Positions 35,288-44,755 of a stretch of DNA of 64,000 nucleotides are shown piece after piece. The number at the start of each line of letters is the position of its first letter. Within the stretch, counting starts at the first letter, position 1. Source of the stretch: Candidatus Bathyarchaeota archaeon (GTDB lineage: Archaea; Thermoproteota; Bathyarchaeia; Bathyarchaeales; Bathycorpusculaceae); assembly GCA_003141855.1 (NCBI GenBank), contig PLNS01000006.1:44163-108162 (forward strand), given 5' to 3'. The position numbers were made by a program, and so were the translations under genes. The notes under the pieces are model-generated. The model did no database searches and had not been told where the DNA came from. It saw only the letters and a program-made list of their open reading frames with translations.

Positions 35288-36474
35288 TAGACATGACCGC
35301 ACAAACTATTCTTCAACACAGCTTTAGAATCGCGAAAAAAGACTTAACTGAACTGTTCAGAAACAGGCTTGGATTAGTTCTTTTAATCGTTATGCCCTTG
35401 TTTATGATGGTTATGGTCGGGTTCATTTACCCATCCAACGGCACCATCAGCAACCTGCAAGTTGGCTTAGTCAACGAAAATTCTGGCTATAACAGCGTCT
35501 TCGCAAGCCAAAGCTTCATCACAGGTCTAAATCAAATAAATAATCAAACGCACATGCTCGTCATCACCAACGTGAACAGCACAGCAGAACTCAAGGATAT
35601 GGTGCAGAGGGGACAACTTGAAGGCGGCATAGTCATACCCAGCAACTTCAGCCAAAGCATCCTGTCTGGAGAGCAAGGAACAATAATCATAGTCAGCGAC
35701 GAGTCAAACCCGCAGATATCTGCCACAATCCAAGCCGCACTATCCGGTGTATTTAATGCAATGGGCCAACAATTAGCCATACACAATGTGTTGCCATTGA
35801 ATGCAACAAACCCGCTCGCAGTCGTACAACCCTACAGCATACAAACTCAAGGCGTAGTTTCAGGTCACCCAAGTTACTTTGACTTCATTGCGCCAGGCAT
35901 AATGGCTATGACGGTTATGATGAGCGTCATGACTGGTCTTCCAGTGGCTATTTCGCAGGAGAAAGAAATCGGCACAATGGACGGCATGATGGTTGCACCA
36001 ATAAACAGGCTGTCGATTCTGCTGGGTAAAACCATTGCTCAAACGGCTAGAGGCTTAATCCAAGGCTGCATAATCTTGGCGTTGGCAATCGGCATATTCG
36101 GAGTCGCCATACAAGGAAGCATCTTGCTCGTGTTTGCGTTGCTACTGCTTGGTGTGTTTAGCTTCGTGGGCTTAGGCATAGTTGTAACATCCTTTACCAA
36201 AGACCAGGAAACCGCGCAGATGCTCATGATGACACTGATGTTTCCAATGATGTTCCTGGGCGGAGTGTTCTTCCCGATACAGCAGATGCCATGGTACATG
36301 CAAGACATCTCAAAGATCCTGCCACTAACCTATGCTAGCGATGCTTTACGAAAAGTCATGGTGCTTGGCTCCGGTATATCGCAGATATCAACGGACCTCA
36401 TCATATTGATAGTCTTCGGCGTAGTCATGATTGCAATCGCACTGCCAGTCTTCAAAAGAATGATGACACGATAG
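35284..36474 (+). CDS. ABC-2 type permease
   Basis: 396 aa. One N-terminal helix (~30-50), a ~150-residue extracytoplasmic region (QVGLVNENSGYNS ...), then five helices from ~210 to the C-terminus. The ABC-2 pattern LPLTYASDALRKVMV before the final helix is present. Start is GTG 35284 in a 4 nt overlap with the ATPase gene. The two form an exporter whose substrate is unknown; PadR control suggests toxic or phenolic compounds. Confidence 0.9.
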   Translation: MIDMTAQTILQHSFRIAKKDLTELFRNRLGLVLLIVMPLFMMVMVGFIYPSNGTISNLQVGLVNENSGYNSVFASQSFITGLNQINNQTHMLVITNVNSTAELKDMVQRGQLEGGIVIPSNFSQSILSGEQGTIIIVSDESNPQISATIQAALSGVFNAMGQQLAIHNVLPLNATNPLAVVQPYSIQTQGVVSGHPSYFDFIAPGIMAMTVMMSVMTGLPVAISQEKEIGTMDGMMVAPINRLSILLGKTIAQTARGLIQGCIILALAIGIFGVAIQGSILLVFALLLLGVFSFVGLGIVVTSFTKDQETAQMLMMTLMFPMMFLGGVFFPIQQMPWYMQDISKILPLTYASDALRKVMVLGSGISQISTDLIILIVFGVVMIAIALPVFKRMMTR

Positions 36475-36485
36475 AGGAACAGAAA

Positions 36486-36641
36486 ATGAGCACCCTCTGT
36501 TCCAAATGCCCCTTCTTCCAACTTGCCCCACTTTTGAGGCGCAAAAACGCACGCAAACGGTGCCGCATCGAACCCCAAAGACAACTACGAATCTACGAAT
36601 GCAAAGACTACCCAGAGAAAAAGGGACTCTTCAAAAAATAA
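36486..36641 (+). CDS. small cysteine-containing basic protein
   Basis: 51 aa: MSTLCSKCPFFQLAPLLRRK, then RCRIEPQRQLRIYECKDYP and a Lys-rich end. Four cysteines (CxxC, C, C) could bind a metal. It starts 12 nt after the permease stop, so it is probably the third gene of the exporter operon. No family recognised; the short length keeps confidence moderate. Confidence 0.55.
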   Translation: MSTLCSKCPFFQLAPLLRRKNARKRCRIEPQRQLRIYECKDYPEKKGLFKK

Positions 36642-36724
36642 CTTTTTTCTTTTTTTGTTTAACTTTATCGCTGACCTATTGAAATGGAATTTAAGCCGTT
36701 TTTTGTGTGATTGTTTTTTCTTTA

Positions 36725-36762
36725 GTAGATGATAATGAATAGCCCCTATACTCATCATCTAC
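36725..36762. other. hairpin in gene-free interval 36642-36955
   Basis: GTAGATGAT and ATCATCTAC form a perfect 9-bp stem with a 20 nt loop, directly followed by a second small stem (CCAG/CTGG, 36762-36773). The interval also holds two similar A6/T6 blocks (near 36633 and 36875). It is downstream of the exporter operon and could act in termination or belong to an unrecognised RNA. Confidence 0.4.
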
Positions 36763-36955
36763 CAGCAGGCTGGGCTACACAATGTGTTTTGGGTTCAGCG
36801 TCGGGGTTGGGCTGCAGGCTGGTTGTGCAATAAGTCGCAAGCAGCTCCTTCTTGTGCATTAATTCCCGAGGAAAAAATAACGTTTTTTCTAAACTATCCC
36901 AGTTACGGTTTTACATTCAACCGTTAGCATAGAACTGGAAAAGAAGAGAGTTCCT

Positions 36956-37033
36956 ATGTCTGATACTGGTGTAACCGTAAAGAAATGTGAAGACTTCAGC
37001 GAATGGAGCGTAGAAGTCGTCCTGTTTCTGTGA
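36956..37033 (+). pseudogene. duplicated 5' fragment of proS
   Basis: 25 codons from ATG 36956 repeat the start of proS at 38920 with few changes (MSDTGVTVKKC, DFSEW, VEVVL) and then hit TGA at 37031. The upstream bases also match, including an identical 18-mer leader at 36931-36948 and a diverged ...acggtttta... promoter region. It is a truncated duplicate, separated from the real gene by the propeller surface gene. Confidence 0.85.
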
Positions 37034-37079
37034 TAGCGCACCAGTCTATTTCTAAGGAAAAAAGGAAGAGAAAAGAAAA

Positions 37080-38357
37080 TTACAGTTTCTTGTTCTTTAC
37101 TAGCTGCTTATGTTTCTTGTAGTATACTATCAGAGTGATTGGCACAACGATTGCGATGATTGCAACAATTGCAAAAAGTATTTCGAATTCGACAGACATG
37201 AAGGAGAGATTTTTTGTTTCATTTAGACTGCCCTGAGACGGCCGCGCCTGCGCTGGAGAACGACCCTCATAAGGCGGCGGGGAAATAGTTTCAGGAGCAT
37301 ATGAGATCATAGTCATGTAGATGTCCCAGTTGCCGTTTCTAAAATCCATGTAGACTACACGACCGCCAGAAACGGCTGGGTGAATCTGGCTGGCATTGTT
37401 GTTAGTTACTTGGTATTCAGTGTTGGTGTCCAGATTAGTCAAGTAAATATCCCAGTTCTTCAACAGGTTCCCATCCCATCTTGTGCTGTCATTTCTGCTG
37501 GCGTAAACTAGATAGTTCTGGCAAATGTCAGGGTTCATACTCCATCGATTGCCGCCTGTCACTTCGCAACTGACGGAAGACGATAAATCTTTTGAGTAAA
37601 TTATGCCTAGATATTGCCAAACAACAGTATTGCCATAGATTGCAGGCTCATTCACGGAATCATACTTATAACTGGCTCTTGATATGTCGAGTTCTTGCCC
37701 ACTTGAGAGATTAAAGCAATAAACGTATTCATACGTTTGGAAGTCATACCATGTTTCTTTTATTGCCTTTTCGTATACTATGATGTTGCCAGAAATTGAT
37801 GGATTTTCGCTGAACAATACAGTGTACGGCGAAAGGACCGCTGCAGAGGTCAGACACTTTTCTATCTTCGATGTTAGGTTATAGTAGTAGATATCCCAGT
37901 TGCCATTTCTGTTGTCTTGCCACACTATGATGTTTCCGTCAATGTCTGGGCTTTCCTGACTTGCTGTGTTGTTGGTGATTTGTGTTTCTGTTTTGGCTGT
38001 AATGTTATACATGTAGATGTCCCAGTTGCCGTTCCTGTCATCTTGATAAACTATTTTGTCACCGCTGATTGCAGGCTGCATTTGATTTGCAGGATTGGTG
38101 GTTATTTGAGTTTCAGGTGTAAAAGTGTGCTCAAGCGTGTACATGTAGATGTCCCAGTTGCCGTTCCTGTTATCCTGCCAAACTATGTTGACACCGTTGA
38201 TGTCTGGTTGCTCCTGAACGCCAGGATCATTGGTTATTTGGAACTCATCGAACTTTATGATTGCAGCATCTGCAGGGTTAAGTGCTAACCCACTGAATAA
38301 AACTAATATGACAACTGTTAAAGCGATAGTGAACTTGCTGATGTTAGTTTTCTTCAT
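37080..38357 (-). CDS. membrane-anchored TolB/WD-like propeller surface protein
   Basis: 425 aa from ATG 38357 (MKKTNISKF), which begins a signal peptide; ATG 38441 would add 28 residues before it. It contains at least five blades with the repeat [IV]VWQDNRNGNWDIYxYN and QITNNxAxQxxPDI, about 42-60 residues apart, followed by a proline-rich linker and a C-terminal anchor (VPITLIVYYKKHK). The repeats are also nearly identical at DNA level (gtagatgtcccagttgccgt). Exported, cell-surface; ligand unknown. The gene interrupts the duplicated proS region. Confidence 0.82.
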   Translation of the reverse strand: MKKTNISKFTIALTVVILVLFSGLALNPADAAIIKFDEFQITNDPGVQEQPDINGVNIVWQDNRNGNWDIYMYTLEHTFTPETQITTNPANQMQPAISGDKIVYQDDRNGNWDIYMYNITAKTETQITNNTASQESPDIDGNIIVWQDNRNGNWDIYYYNLTSKIEKCLTSAAVLSPYTVLFSENPSISGNIIVYEKAIKETWYDFQTYEYVYCFNLSSGQELDISRASYKYDSVNEPAIYGNTVVWQYLGIIYSKDLSSSVSCEVTGGNRWSMNPDICQNYLVYASRNDSTRWDGNLLKNWDIYLTNLDTNTEYQVTNNNASQIHPAVSGGRVVYMDFRNGNWDIYMTMISYAPETISPPPYEGRSPAQARPSQGSLNETKNLSFMSVEFEILFAIVAIIAIVVPITLIVYYKKHKQLVKNKKL

Positions 38358-38716
38358 GCCCTTCTTACTCCCATCGTAATCGTGAGGCAAAAAAGTCGAA
38401 GTTACCATTGCGAATAATTGTTTTTTACTGGCAGTTTTCATTGTTTTTCTTGTCCCTTTTTTGTTTATGAGGTAACCGATTAAAGAAATCAGAGATTGCC
38501 CCAGCCGCCTATTTCATGTTTTGCATATAAAACTTTTTCGCAAGCTTATTTGGCTAGCAGTACCTAAAATAGTCAAGTATTAATTAAAAGGATTATTTTA
38601 TTCTTAATATTTTCATTATTTTTCGAGACAGATAGGTAAGACACTCTGCTTTTTCTTTTACATACCAGAAGATTTTACCGCGCTTCTTTATGCCGTTTCT
38701 TTGTCATAGCGTCAAG

Positions 38717-38765
38717 TAAAAGCAAATACAATTCGCTTTCCATTCGCGCATTGTATTTGCTTTTA
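38717..38765. repeat. long perfect inverted repeat in proS promoter region
   Basis: TAAAAGCAAATACAAT (38717-38732) pairs perfectly with ATTGTATTTGCTTTTA (38750-38765), a 16-bp stem; three more pairs (CGC/GCG) form inside the 17 nt loop after one mismatch. It lies in the 560 nt divergent interval between the propeller gene and proS, about 155 nt before the proS ATG. It is not at the end of any gene, so it is not an ordinary terminator. Confidence 0.75.
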
Positions 38766-38866
38766 AGAATTTGGCTAAACAATTGCCAGATAGAACAATT
38801 ACTGTCCGAAAGGATAAACTCGACAAACCAATACAGGGCATCATTTTCTCTTTTTTCCCTGCACGG

Positions 38867-38875
38867 TTTTATATG
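38867..38875 (+). promoter_or_regulatory. TATA box of proS
   Basis: GTTTTATAT with a preceding CACG lies 45-53 nt before the proS ATG. The leader contains GGAAAAGAAGAG. The matching segment in the duplicate at 36.9 kb reads acggttttacatt, a degraded TATA element. Confidence 0.45.
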
Positions 38876-38919
38876 TTACTACTGCTATCAGGATAGAACT
38901 GGAAAAGAAGAGAATCCTC

Positions 38920-40362
38920 ATGTCTGATACTGGTGTTACCGTAAAGAAATGCCAAGACTTTAGCGAATGGTACGTAGAAGTCGTCCTCAAAGCAGAACTC
39001 GCAGATTACGCGCCCGTTAAAGGCTGCATGATTATTCGCCCCGACGCTTACGCGGTTTGGGAGAAAATCCAAGAAGTAGTCAACCAAAAAATCAAAGCCA
39101 CCGGACACAAAAACGTGTACTTCCCCATGTTCATTCCAGAAAGTTTCCTCAAAAAAGAGGCTGAACATTTTGAAGGGTTTACTCCAGAGGTGGCATGGAT
39201 TACTCAGGGCGGAGACACCCCGCTGGAAGAGAAACTGGCTGTAAGGCCGACTAGCGAAACCATAATGTACGCTACGTTTAGCAAGTGGATTCGCAGCTGG
39301 CGAGATTTGCCCCTTAAAATTAACCAGTGGTGCAACATCGTGCGTTGGGAAACCAAAGCCACCAAGCTCTTTTTGCGCACAAGAGAGTTTCTCTGGCAAG
39401 AAGGACACACCGCACATGCCACAAGCGAGGAAGCCGAAGCAGAAGTCATGTACGCCCTAAACGAGTACAAGGACGTAATAGAGAACTACTTGGCTATTCC
39501 AGTGCTTATAGGCACCAAGAGTGACAGCGAAAAGTTTGCTGGCGCCCTCTACACCACAGCGTTAGAGTCAATCATGCCCGATGGAAAAGCTCTGCAGATG
39601 GGCACAAGCCACAACTTGGGCCAGCACTTTGCCAAAGTGTTCGATGTAAAATTCATAGGCGAAGACAAACAAGACCACTACGTCTGGCAAACCAGCTGGG
39701 GCATAACCACACGCCTCATCGGCGCTATGGTTATGGTTCACGGCGACGACAAAGGCTTAGTGATGCCGCCTAAAGTTGCTCCAGTACACGTTGTCATTGT
39801 TCCAATACCCTTCAAGGGCGCAGAACCAGAGGTAATCGCTGCTAAAGCTAAAGAAATCGCTCAAACCCTCAAAGCCAAAGGCATAAGCGTAGTTTTGGAT
39901 GACCGAAACGAGTACACGCCAGGCTGGAAATTCAACCAGTGGGAACTTAAGGGCGTTCCTATCCGCATAGAAATCGGTCCACGCGACCTCAAACAAGGAC
40001 AAGTGGTGATGGTGAGGCGTGATACTTGCCAAAAAACCCCAGTCAAAGAAATCGACATTCCCGCCACCGTAGAGAAGCTGCTGCAAGAAATTCAAGACAA
40101 CATGTTCGCAAAAGCCAAAGCTATCCTCCAAGAAAAAACCACTTCGGTGCAAACTTACGAAGAATTCAAGAAAGTACTAGAAGAAAAGGGCGGATTCATC
40201 AAGGCAGCATGGTGCGGCAGCCCAGACTGCGAGGCAAAAATAAAGGATGAAACAGGCGCCACCATTCGCGTACGACCCTTCCAGAAAGAAGAACCAACCA
40301 CTAACTGCGTCGTCTGCGGGCAATGCGCTAAGGAAACGGTGTATTTTGCAAGGTCATACTAA
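38920..40362 (+). CDS. proS: prolyl-tRNA synthetase (archaeal/eukaryotic type)
   Basis: 480 aa class II synthetase without the bacterial editing insertion. Motif 2 WCNIVRWETKATKLFLRTREFLW, motif 3 with TRLIGAMVMVHGD, the anticodon-binding domain, and a C-terminal zinc region (CGSPDC ... CVVCGQC) are present. It ends with the Tyr seen in the family (YFARSY). Its 5' end is duplicated 2 kb upstream. Confidence 0.96.
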   Translation: MSDTGVTVKKCQDFSEWYVEVVLKAELADYAPVKGCMIIRPDAYAVWEKIQEVVNQKIKATGHKNVYFPMFIPESFLKKEAEHFEGFTPEVAWITQGGDTPLEEKLAVRPTSETIMYATFSKWIRSWRDLPLKINQWCNIVRWETKATKLFLRTREFLWQEGHTAHATSEEAEAEVMYALNEYKDVIENYLAIPVLIGTKSDSEKFAGALYTTALESIMPDGKALQMGTSHNLGQHFAKVFDVKFIGEDKQDHYVWQTSWGITTRLIGAMVMVHGDDKGLVMPPKVAPVHVVIVPIPFKGAEPEVIAAKAKEIAQTLKAKGISVVLDDRNEYTPGWKFNQWELKGVPIRIEIGPRDLKQGQVVMVRRDTCQKTPVKEIDIPATVEKLLQEIQDNMFAKAKAILQEKTTSVQTYEEFKKVLEEKGGFIKAAWCGSPDCEAKIKDETGATIRVRPFQKEEPTTNCVVCGQCAKETVYFARSY

Positions 40363-40373
40363 CCGAAGGCTTG

Positions 40374-42206
40374 CTACTCCCCCAATTTAACGTACGCATC
40401 TAGCTGTTTAGCCTCATCGAGCAAACCTAGCTTTGCCAGGGTGGACTTCTTTGGTATCCCCCGCTCATCCCAGCCTCTCTTCTCATAGTAGGCGCTTAGC
40501 ATGGTATTGTATTTTTCTAGGTCAAGCGTTGAACCTTTCAACGGACCTTCTGTTAAGGGCTCTTTGAACCACCGCATGGGCGGAACATCCAAGTCCCTAC
40601 TCCATTTTGCTCCGTATTCTCGAATCCAGAAAGCCCGCACTAAATTGAGAATTCTGTCGCTGACCTCGTTGAGCCGCTCCAAAGAAAACTCTACCCCAGT
40701 AGCTGCTTTTAGGTATTTTTGGTACCAATCAAGCCCAAACCCCAGCGAGTTATACGGAAAACGGCAAACCCCTAACGCCTCAAACAATCCGCCGCGGATA
40801 AGCTGGGATTGGATGAGGTAATCGACTTTTCCTGCGTCATAGCTTTCTCTGCCAGCCTTTATTTCCCAAGTGATGACCCAGGCGTCCTTGTGGTGGGCGC
40901 CGATGGAGCTGGTGCCGTAAGCCAAAGCCATGGCAGGTGCAGTGTGGCAATCGTAGGCGGTGACTTCTAAGCCTTTAACATGCATCGCCCAATCGCCTGA
41001 GCCTTTGCCGATGGTTGCGGATGCAGCTCGGACGCCTTCAGCCAAAACAGCGCCCAAACCGCGCCTGTAAGCAATATCGTTGATTAACGTTTTAATCCCT
41101 TCAAAATCGCCCCAAACAATCTTCTCAGGTATCAGCCTTTTCTCGGAGGCTTCCATGGCAAAACCCAGCACGTTTCCCAAAGAAATAGAATCAAAACCAA
41201 ACTCATCAGCCAATCGGTTCAAAGTGGCGACTTGCGCAAGATTGCCCAAGCCAATGTTTGAGCCAAGCATAACCACGTTCTCATAATCCAACTCGGAATC
41301 TTTCCCTTCACTGTCTTTGACGACGTTGCCGCATGTCATGTTGCATTGGGGACATCCGCGGTTAGAAACCTTCATCTTCTCCATAGTGAAACCGCCTATA
41401 CCCTCAGCTTTGTTGAAAACGCCTTGCCTGTAGTTGAATGTGGGAAGAACGCTGTTTTCCTGCGACCACTCTACTGTCGACATGGTGCCTTGTCTTTTCC
41501 AAAAAGCGTAGAGCGGTTTAGCTAAAACTTCCTTGTAGCCGTCGGCTGCCAGCTTCTTCATATCGTCGGGGTTTGCAAGCGGTATTGGCAAGGTGCCTTC
41601 GATTACGATGGCTTTTAGGTTCTTGGAACCCATTACGGCGCCCATTCCAGGTCGTCCGCCAGCACGTCCTTCTTGCGAGACAACTGTGGCGAATTTGACT
41701 AGGTTTTCTCCAGCTTGACCGATGGATACTATGCCAGCGGTGCGAGAATATTTTTTGCGGAGTTGCTGTTCTGTTTCGAAGGCGCTTGTGCCCCAATATT
41801 CCTTGGCATCCAAAAAATCGGTGGTTTTGTCTTTGATGTGGATGATGACCGGGGTTTGTGCTTTGCCCTCGATGATTAGCGCGTCGTAGCCAGCTTTGCG
41901 CATGTGCACAGCCGCCAACGTTCCAATGTTTCCGTCGCCATAACCGCCTGTGAGCGGGCTTTTTGATGCAACAACAAGCTTCCCACTGTTGGGCAAACCA
42001 ATCCCCGTCAACGGTCCAGCCGCAAAAATCAGCTTATTATCAGGCGACAGCGGCTCGGTTCCCTCTTTGAGCCTATCCCAGAGAATTTTGGCTGCAAAGC
42101 CTCTGCCGCCAAGAAAATTCAAAGCTAAACTCTCATCGTACTGTTCGGGAACGGCTTTACTTTTGGTTAAATCGATATTTAGAAAAACACCTGTCCAGCC
42201 TTGCAT
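40374..42206 (-). CDS. aor: aldehyde:ferredoxin oxidoreductase (tungsten-type)
   Basis: 610 aa AOR family. N-terminal tungstopterin domain (GGRGFAAKILWDRL, GPLTGIGLPNSGKL, GRAGGRPGMGAVMGSKNLKA), Fe-S ligands CPQCNMTC around residue 285 and a distant Cys in GVCRFPYN. It oxidises aldehydes to acids with ferredoxin, perhaps in amino-acid fermentation; the nearby aminotransferases fit peptide catabolism. It is convergent with proS. Confidence 0.93.
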   Translation of the reverse strand: MQGWTGVFLNIDLTKSKAVPEQYDESLALNFLGGRGFAAKILWDRLKEGTEPLSPDNKLIFAAGPLTGIGLPNSGKLVVASKSPLTGGYGDGNIGTLAAVHMRKAGYDALIIEGKAQTPVIIHIKDKTTDFLDAKEYWGTSAFETEQQLRKKYSRTAGIVSIGQAGENLVKFATVVSQEGRAGGRPGMGAVMGSKNLKAIVIEGTLPIPLANPDDMKKLAADGYKEVLAKPLYAFWKRQGTMSTVEWSQENSVLPTFNYRQGVFNKAEGIGGFTMEKMKVSNRGCPQCNMTCGNVVKDSEGKDSELDYENVVMLGSNIGLGNLAQVATLNRLADEFGFDSISLGNVLGFAMEASEKRLIPEKIVWGDFEGIKTLINDIAYRRGLGAVLAEGVRAASATIGKGSGDWAMHVKGLEVTAYDCHTAPAMALAYGTSSIGAHHKDAWVITWEIKAGRESYDAGKVDYLIQSQLIRGGLFEALGVCRFPYNSLGFGLDWYQKYLKAATGVEFSLERLNEVSDRILNLVRAFWIREYGAKWSRDLDVPPMRWFKEPLTEGPLKGSTLDLEKYNTMLSAYYEKRGWDERGIPKKSTLAKLGLLDEAKQLDAYVKLGE

Positions 42207-42339
42207 TGTTCACCAAAACCGTTTATATCCAAGGGGAATCGGGAATAAAAATGTGCTGAGAAGTAACTGTCAACAATTTTTCTGAGTTCTTAAAGTTTTT
42301 TTGCTGGAAAATACATGCCGTGAACTCCAAGCTTTCCCA

Positions 42340-42424
42340 AACATACTATTGGCTACAAAAAACGCGATTACAGACCTACCCCCTATAGGTTTCTGCATAC
42401 TATTTCTATTAGGATCCAAATATG
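42340..42424 (+). repeat. complete interspersed repeat copy (R3)
   Basis: 85 bp unit aacatactattgg ... cgcgattacagacctacc, the palindromic core CCTATAGG, then ctattaggatccaaatatg. About 88% identical to the copy at 48793-48877. It lies in the 328 nt divergent interval between AOR and the aminotransferase gene; nothing else is recognisable there. Confidence 0.8.
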
Positions 42425-42534
42425 TTGGTGCGCAAAAGATAGTTTTATGTTTAGAGGGCGTGTTTGTGCTGGGTTAATGTTAGGAAGATTTATTTTTTGG
42501 GCTAGCAAGTGTTCTGGTTACAGGTAACATAGCT

Positions 42535-43773
42535 TTGGCGCACATTAAAGTAACCAACAGGGCAAAAAACATCGAGTATGCCATACGAGACGTCATAGTT
42601 CACACTCAGGAACTTATCAAGAACGGCAAAAAAATCTATTACCTAAACATCGGCGACCCAGCAGCATTCGACTTCAAAACGCCCCAGAACGTCAAAGACG
42701 CCTTGTGTAAGGCAATCGAGAAGGATTGCAATTACTATTCACCTTCCGAAGGCAGGCTTGAACTTCGGGAAGCCATCGTGCGCAAAGAAAAAAGAGTCAA
42801 CAACGTTGACATCACCGCCAACAACGTGCTGATTACTGAAGGTATTTCGGAAGGAATCCAGATGATTCTGGCAGCGCTGGTTGAGAAGGGCGACGAAATT
42901 CTCTTTCCAGGACCAACCTATCCGCCGTACATTTCCTACACAAAATTCTTCGAAGGCACCCCAGTCGCCTACGAAACCATCGAGGAAGAAGGTTGGGTGC
43001 CAAACATCGATGACTTGCGAAGCAAAATCTCGCCTAAAACCCGCGCCATAGTAATCACCAACCCAAACAACCCCACAGGCTCAGTCTACAGTGGAAAAAT
43101 GATTAAGGAAATGCTCGACATCGCAGGCGAACACAACCTGCCAGTGCTCTCGGACGAGATTTATGACCAGTTGACCTACGAGAAAGAATTCGTCAGCACA
43201 GCACACCTGTCCAAAGACGTGCCTGTGGTCGGGTTAAACGGTTTCTCCAAAGTTTACCAAATGACGGGCTGGCGCTTAGGCTACATGTACTTCAAGGGCG
43301 AAGGCAAACAACTCGACGACCTGAGAATGGGTGTTGAGAAGCAATGCCGAATCCGCTTGTGCGCAAACACACCTGTGCAGATAGCTGGAGCGGCCGCACT
43401 TGACGGTCCCCAAGACTTCGTAAAAGGCATTGTGGATAGGCTAAAAGAACGACGAGACTTTGCTTGGAAACGATTAAACGAAATTGAAGGAATCACCACA
43501 ACCAAGCCAGAAGGCGCATTCTACATCTTCCCAAAAATCCACGACATCGGCACAAGATGGAAAAACGACATGGAATTCGTCGTAGAACTACTAAAAGAAA
43601 CAGGCGTCTTAATCGTTAACGGTTCAGGCTTTGACCCAGTCTACGGCAAAGACCACGCGCGAGTTGTGTTTTTGCCGCCCATAGAAGAGCTTGAGGAAGC
43701 GTTTAACGGGTTAGAGCGGTTTATGAAGAAGAAACATAAGAAAGAAGCCCGCGGACACGTAGGCTACGGCTAA
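42535..43773 (+). CDS. class I/II aminotransferase (alanine/aspartate type)
   Basis: 412 aa PLP enzyme. NPNNPTGSVY, LSDEIYDQLTY and the PLP lysine in GFSKVYQMTGWRLGY are intact; the C-terminal Arg region HARVVFLPP binds the substrate carboxylate. It resembles archaeal alanine aminotransferases; the substrate is inferred. Start is TTG 42535 (MAHIKVTNRA), the only start that keeps the family N-terminus. Confidence 0.88.
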   Translation: MAHIKVTNRAKNIEYAIRDVIVHTQELIKNGKKIYYLNIGDPAAFDFKTPQNVKDALCKAIEKDCNYYSPSEGRLELREAIVRKEKRVNNVDITANNVLITEGISEGIQMILAALVEKGDEILFPGPTYPPYISYTKFFEGTPVAYETIEEEGWVPNIDDLRSKISPKTRAIVITNPNNPTGSVYSGKMIKEMLDIAGEHNLPVLSDEIYDQLTYEKEFVSTAHLSKDVPVVGLNGFSKVYQMTGWRLGYMYFKGEGKQLDDLRMGVEKQCRIRLCANTPVQIAGAAALDGPQDFVKGIVDRLKERRDFAWKRLNEIEGITTTKPEGAFYIFPKIHDIGTRWKNDMEFVVELLKETGVLIVNGSGFDPVYGKDHARVVFLPPIEELEEAFNGLERFMKKKHKKEARGHVGYG

Positions 43774-43778
43774 AAAAA

Positions 43779-44663
43779 TTAAGCTTTGATGCCGTTGGTT
43801 GGATCTTCGATTACTTTGTGGAATTCAGCCATTAGCTTCTTTGTGACTGGTCCGGGTTTGCCGTTGCCGATTTGGCGTTTGTTGACTTCTCGTATGGGCA
43901 CCATTTCCATGGCTGTGCCTGTGAAGAAGGCTTCGACAGCAGTGAACAGCATAAACGGCGTTAGATTGGTCACGGTGAGTTTTATGCCGAGTTTTGCAGC
44001 AAGTTCAACGACGACTTCAGCGGTGATGCCAGCTAAGGCTCCTGTGGATGTTGGCGGAGTGAGTATTTCGCCATTTTTAACGATGAAGATGTTTTCGCCG
44101 ACGCCTTCAGCAATGTAACCGTTACTTTCCAGGCAGATGGCTTCGTCCACGCCGTTTGCGTTCGCTTCTATTTTTGCCAGCACGCTGTTTAGGTAGTTGA
44201 GGGATTTTATCTCGTGCGTTGTTGCGTCCACTGGGTTTCTGCGGACCCATGAGAACATTGCGGTGATTCCGTTTTCTTTGGCGCCCTCTGCGTGCAGTTT
44301 TATGATGTCAGTTATGATTATGATGGAGGGTTTGGGGCATTTGCGCGGGTCCAAGCCAAGGTCGCCTTCGCCTCGGGTTACGACTAAGCGGACGTACGAG
44401 TCTTTGAGCTTGTTTGTCCGCAGGGTTTCAACGACTGCTTTAACCATTTCGTCTTTAGTTAGGGGAATCTTTAGCATTATGGCGTGGGCTGAACGGTACA
44501 AGCGGTCAACGTGCTCTTTGAGTTTGAAGACAACGCCGTTGTACTCTCGGATTCCCTCGAACACGCCGTCACCGTAGAGTAGTCCGTGGTCGAAGACGGA
44601 GATTTTAGCCTGCGACTTAGGATAGTATTCGCCGTCGATGTATACGACTAATTCATTGTTCAT
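43779..44663 (-). CDS. ilvE: branched-chain amino acid aminotransferase
   Basis: 294 aa class IV PLP enzyme. [21 protein letters not shown], the PLP lysine in [15 protein letters not shown] and [15 protein letters not shown] ... [10 protein letters not shown] are diagnostic. It catalyses the last step of Leu/Ile/Val synthesis or the first step of their breakdown. It is convergent with the class I aminotransferase (5 nt gap). Confidence 0.94.
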   Translation of the reverse strand: MNNELVVYIDGEYYPKSQAKISVFDHGLLYGDGVFEGIREYNGVVFKLKEHVDRLYRSAHAIMLKIPLTKDEMVKAVVETLRTNKLKDSYVRLVVTRGEGDLGLDPRKCPKPSIIIITDIIKLHAEGAKENGITAMFSWVRRNPVDATTHEIKSLNYLNSVLAKIEANANGVDEAICLESNGYIAEGVGENIFIVKNGEILTPPTSTGALAGITAEVVVELAAKLGIKLTVTNLTPFMLFTAVEAFFTGTAMEMVPIREVNKRQIGNGKPGPVTKKLMAEFHKVIEDPTNGIKA

Positions 44664-44755
44664 TCAGTTTCCACTTCCGTACTGGTTTTCATATCGTTTG
44701 ATTGTTTGATATAGTTTACGTCAATGAACCATACGATTCATTTACGGTTGATTTA

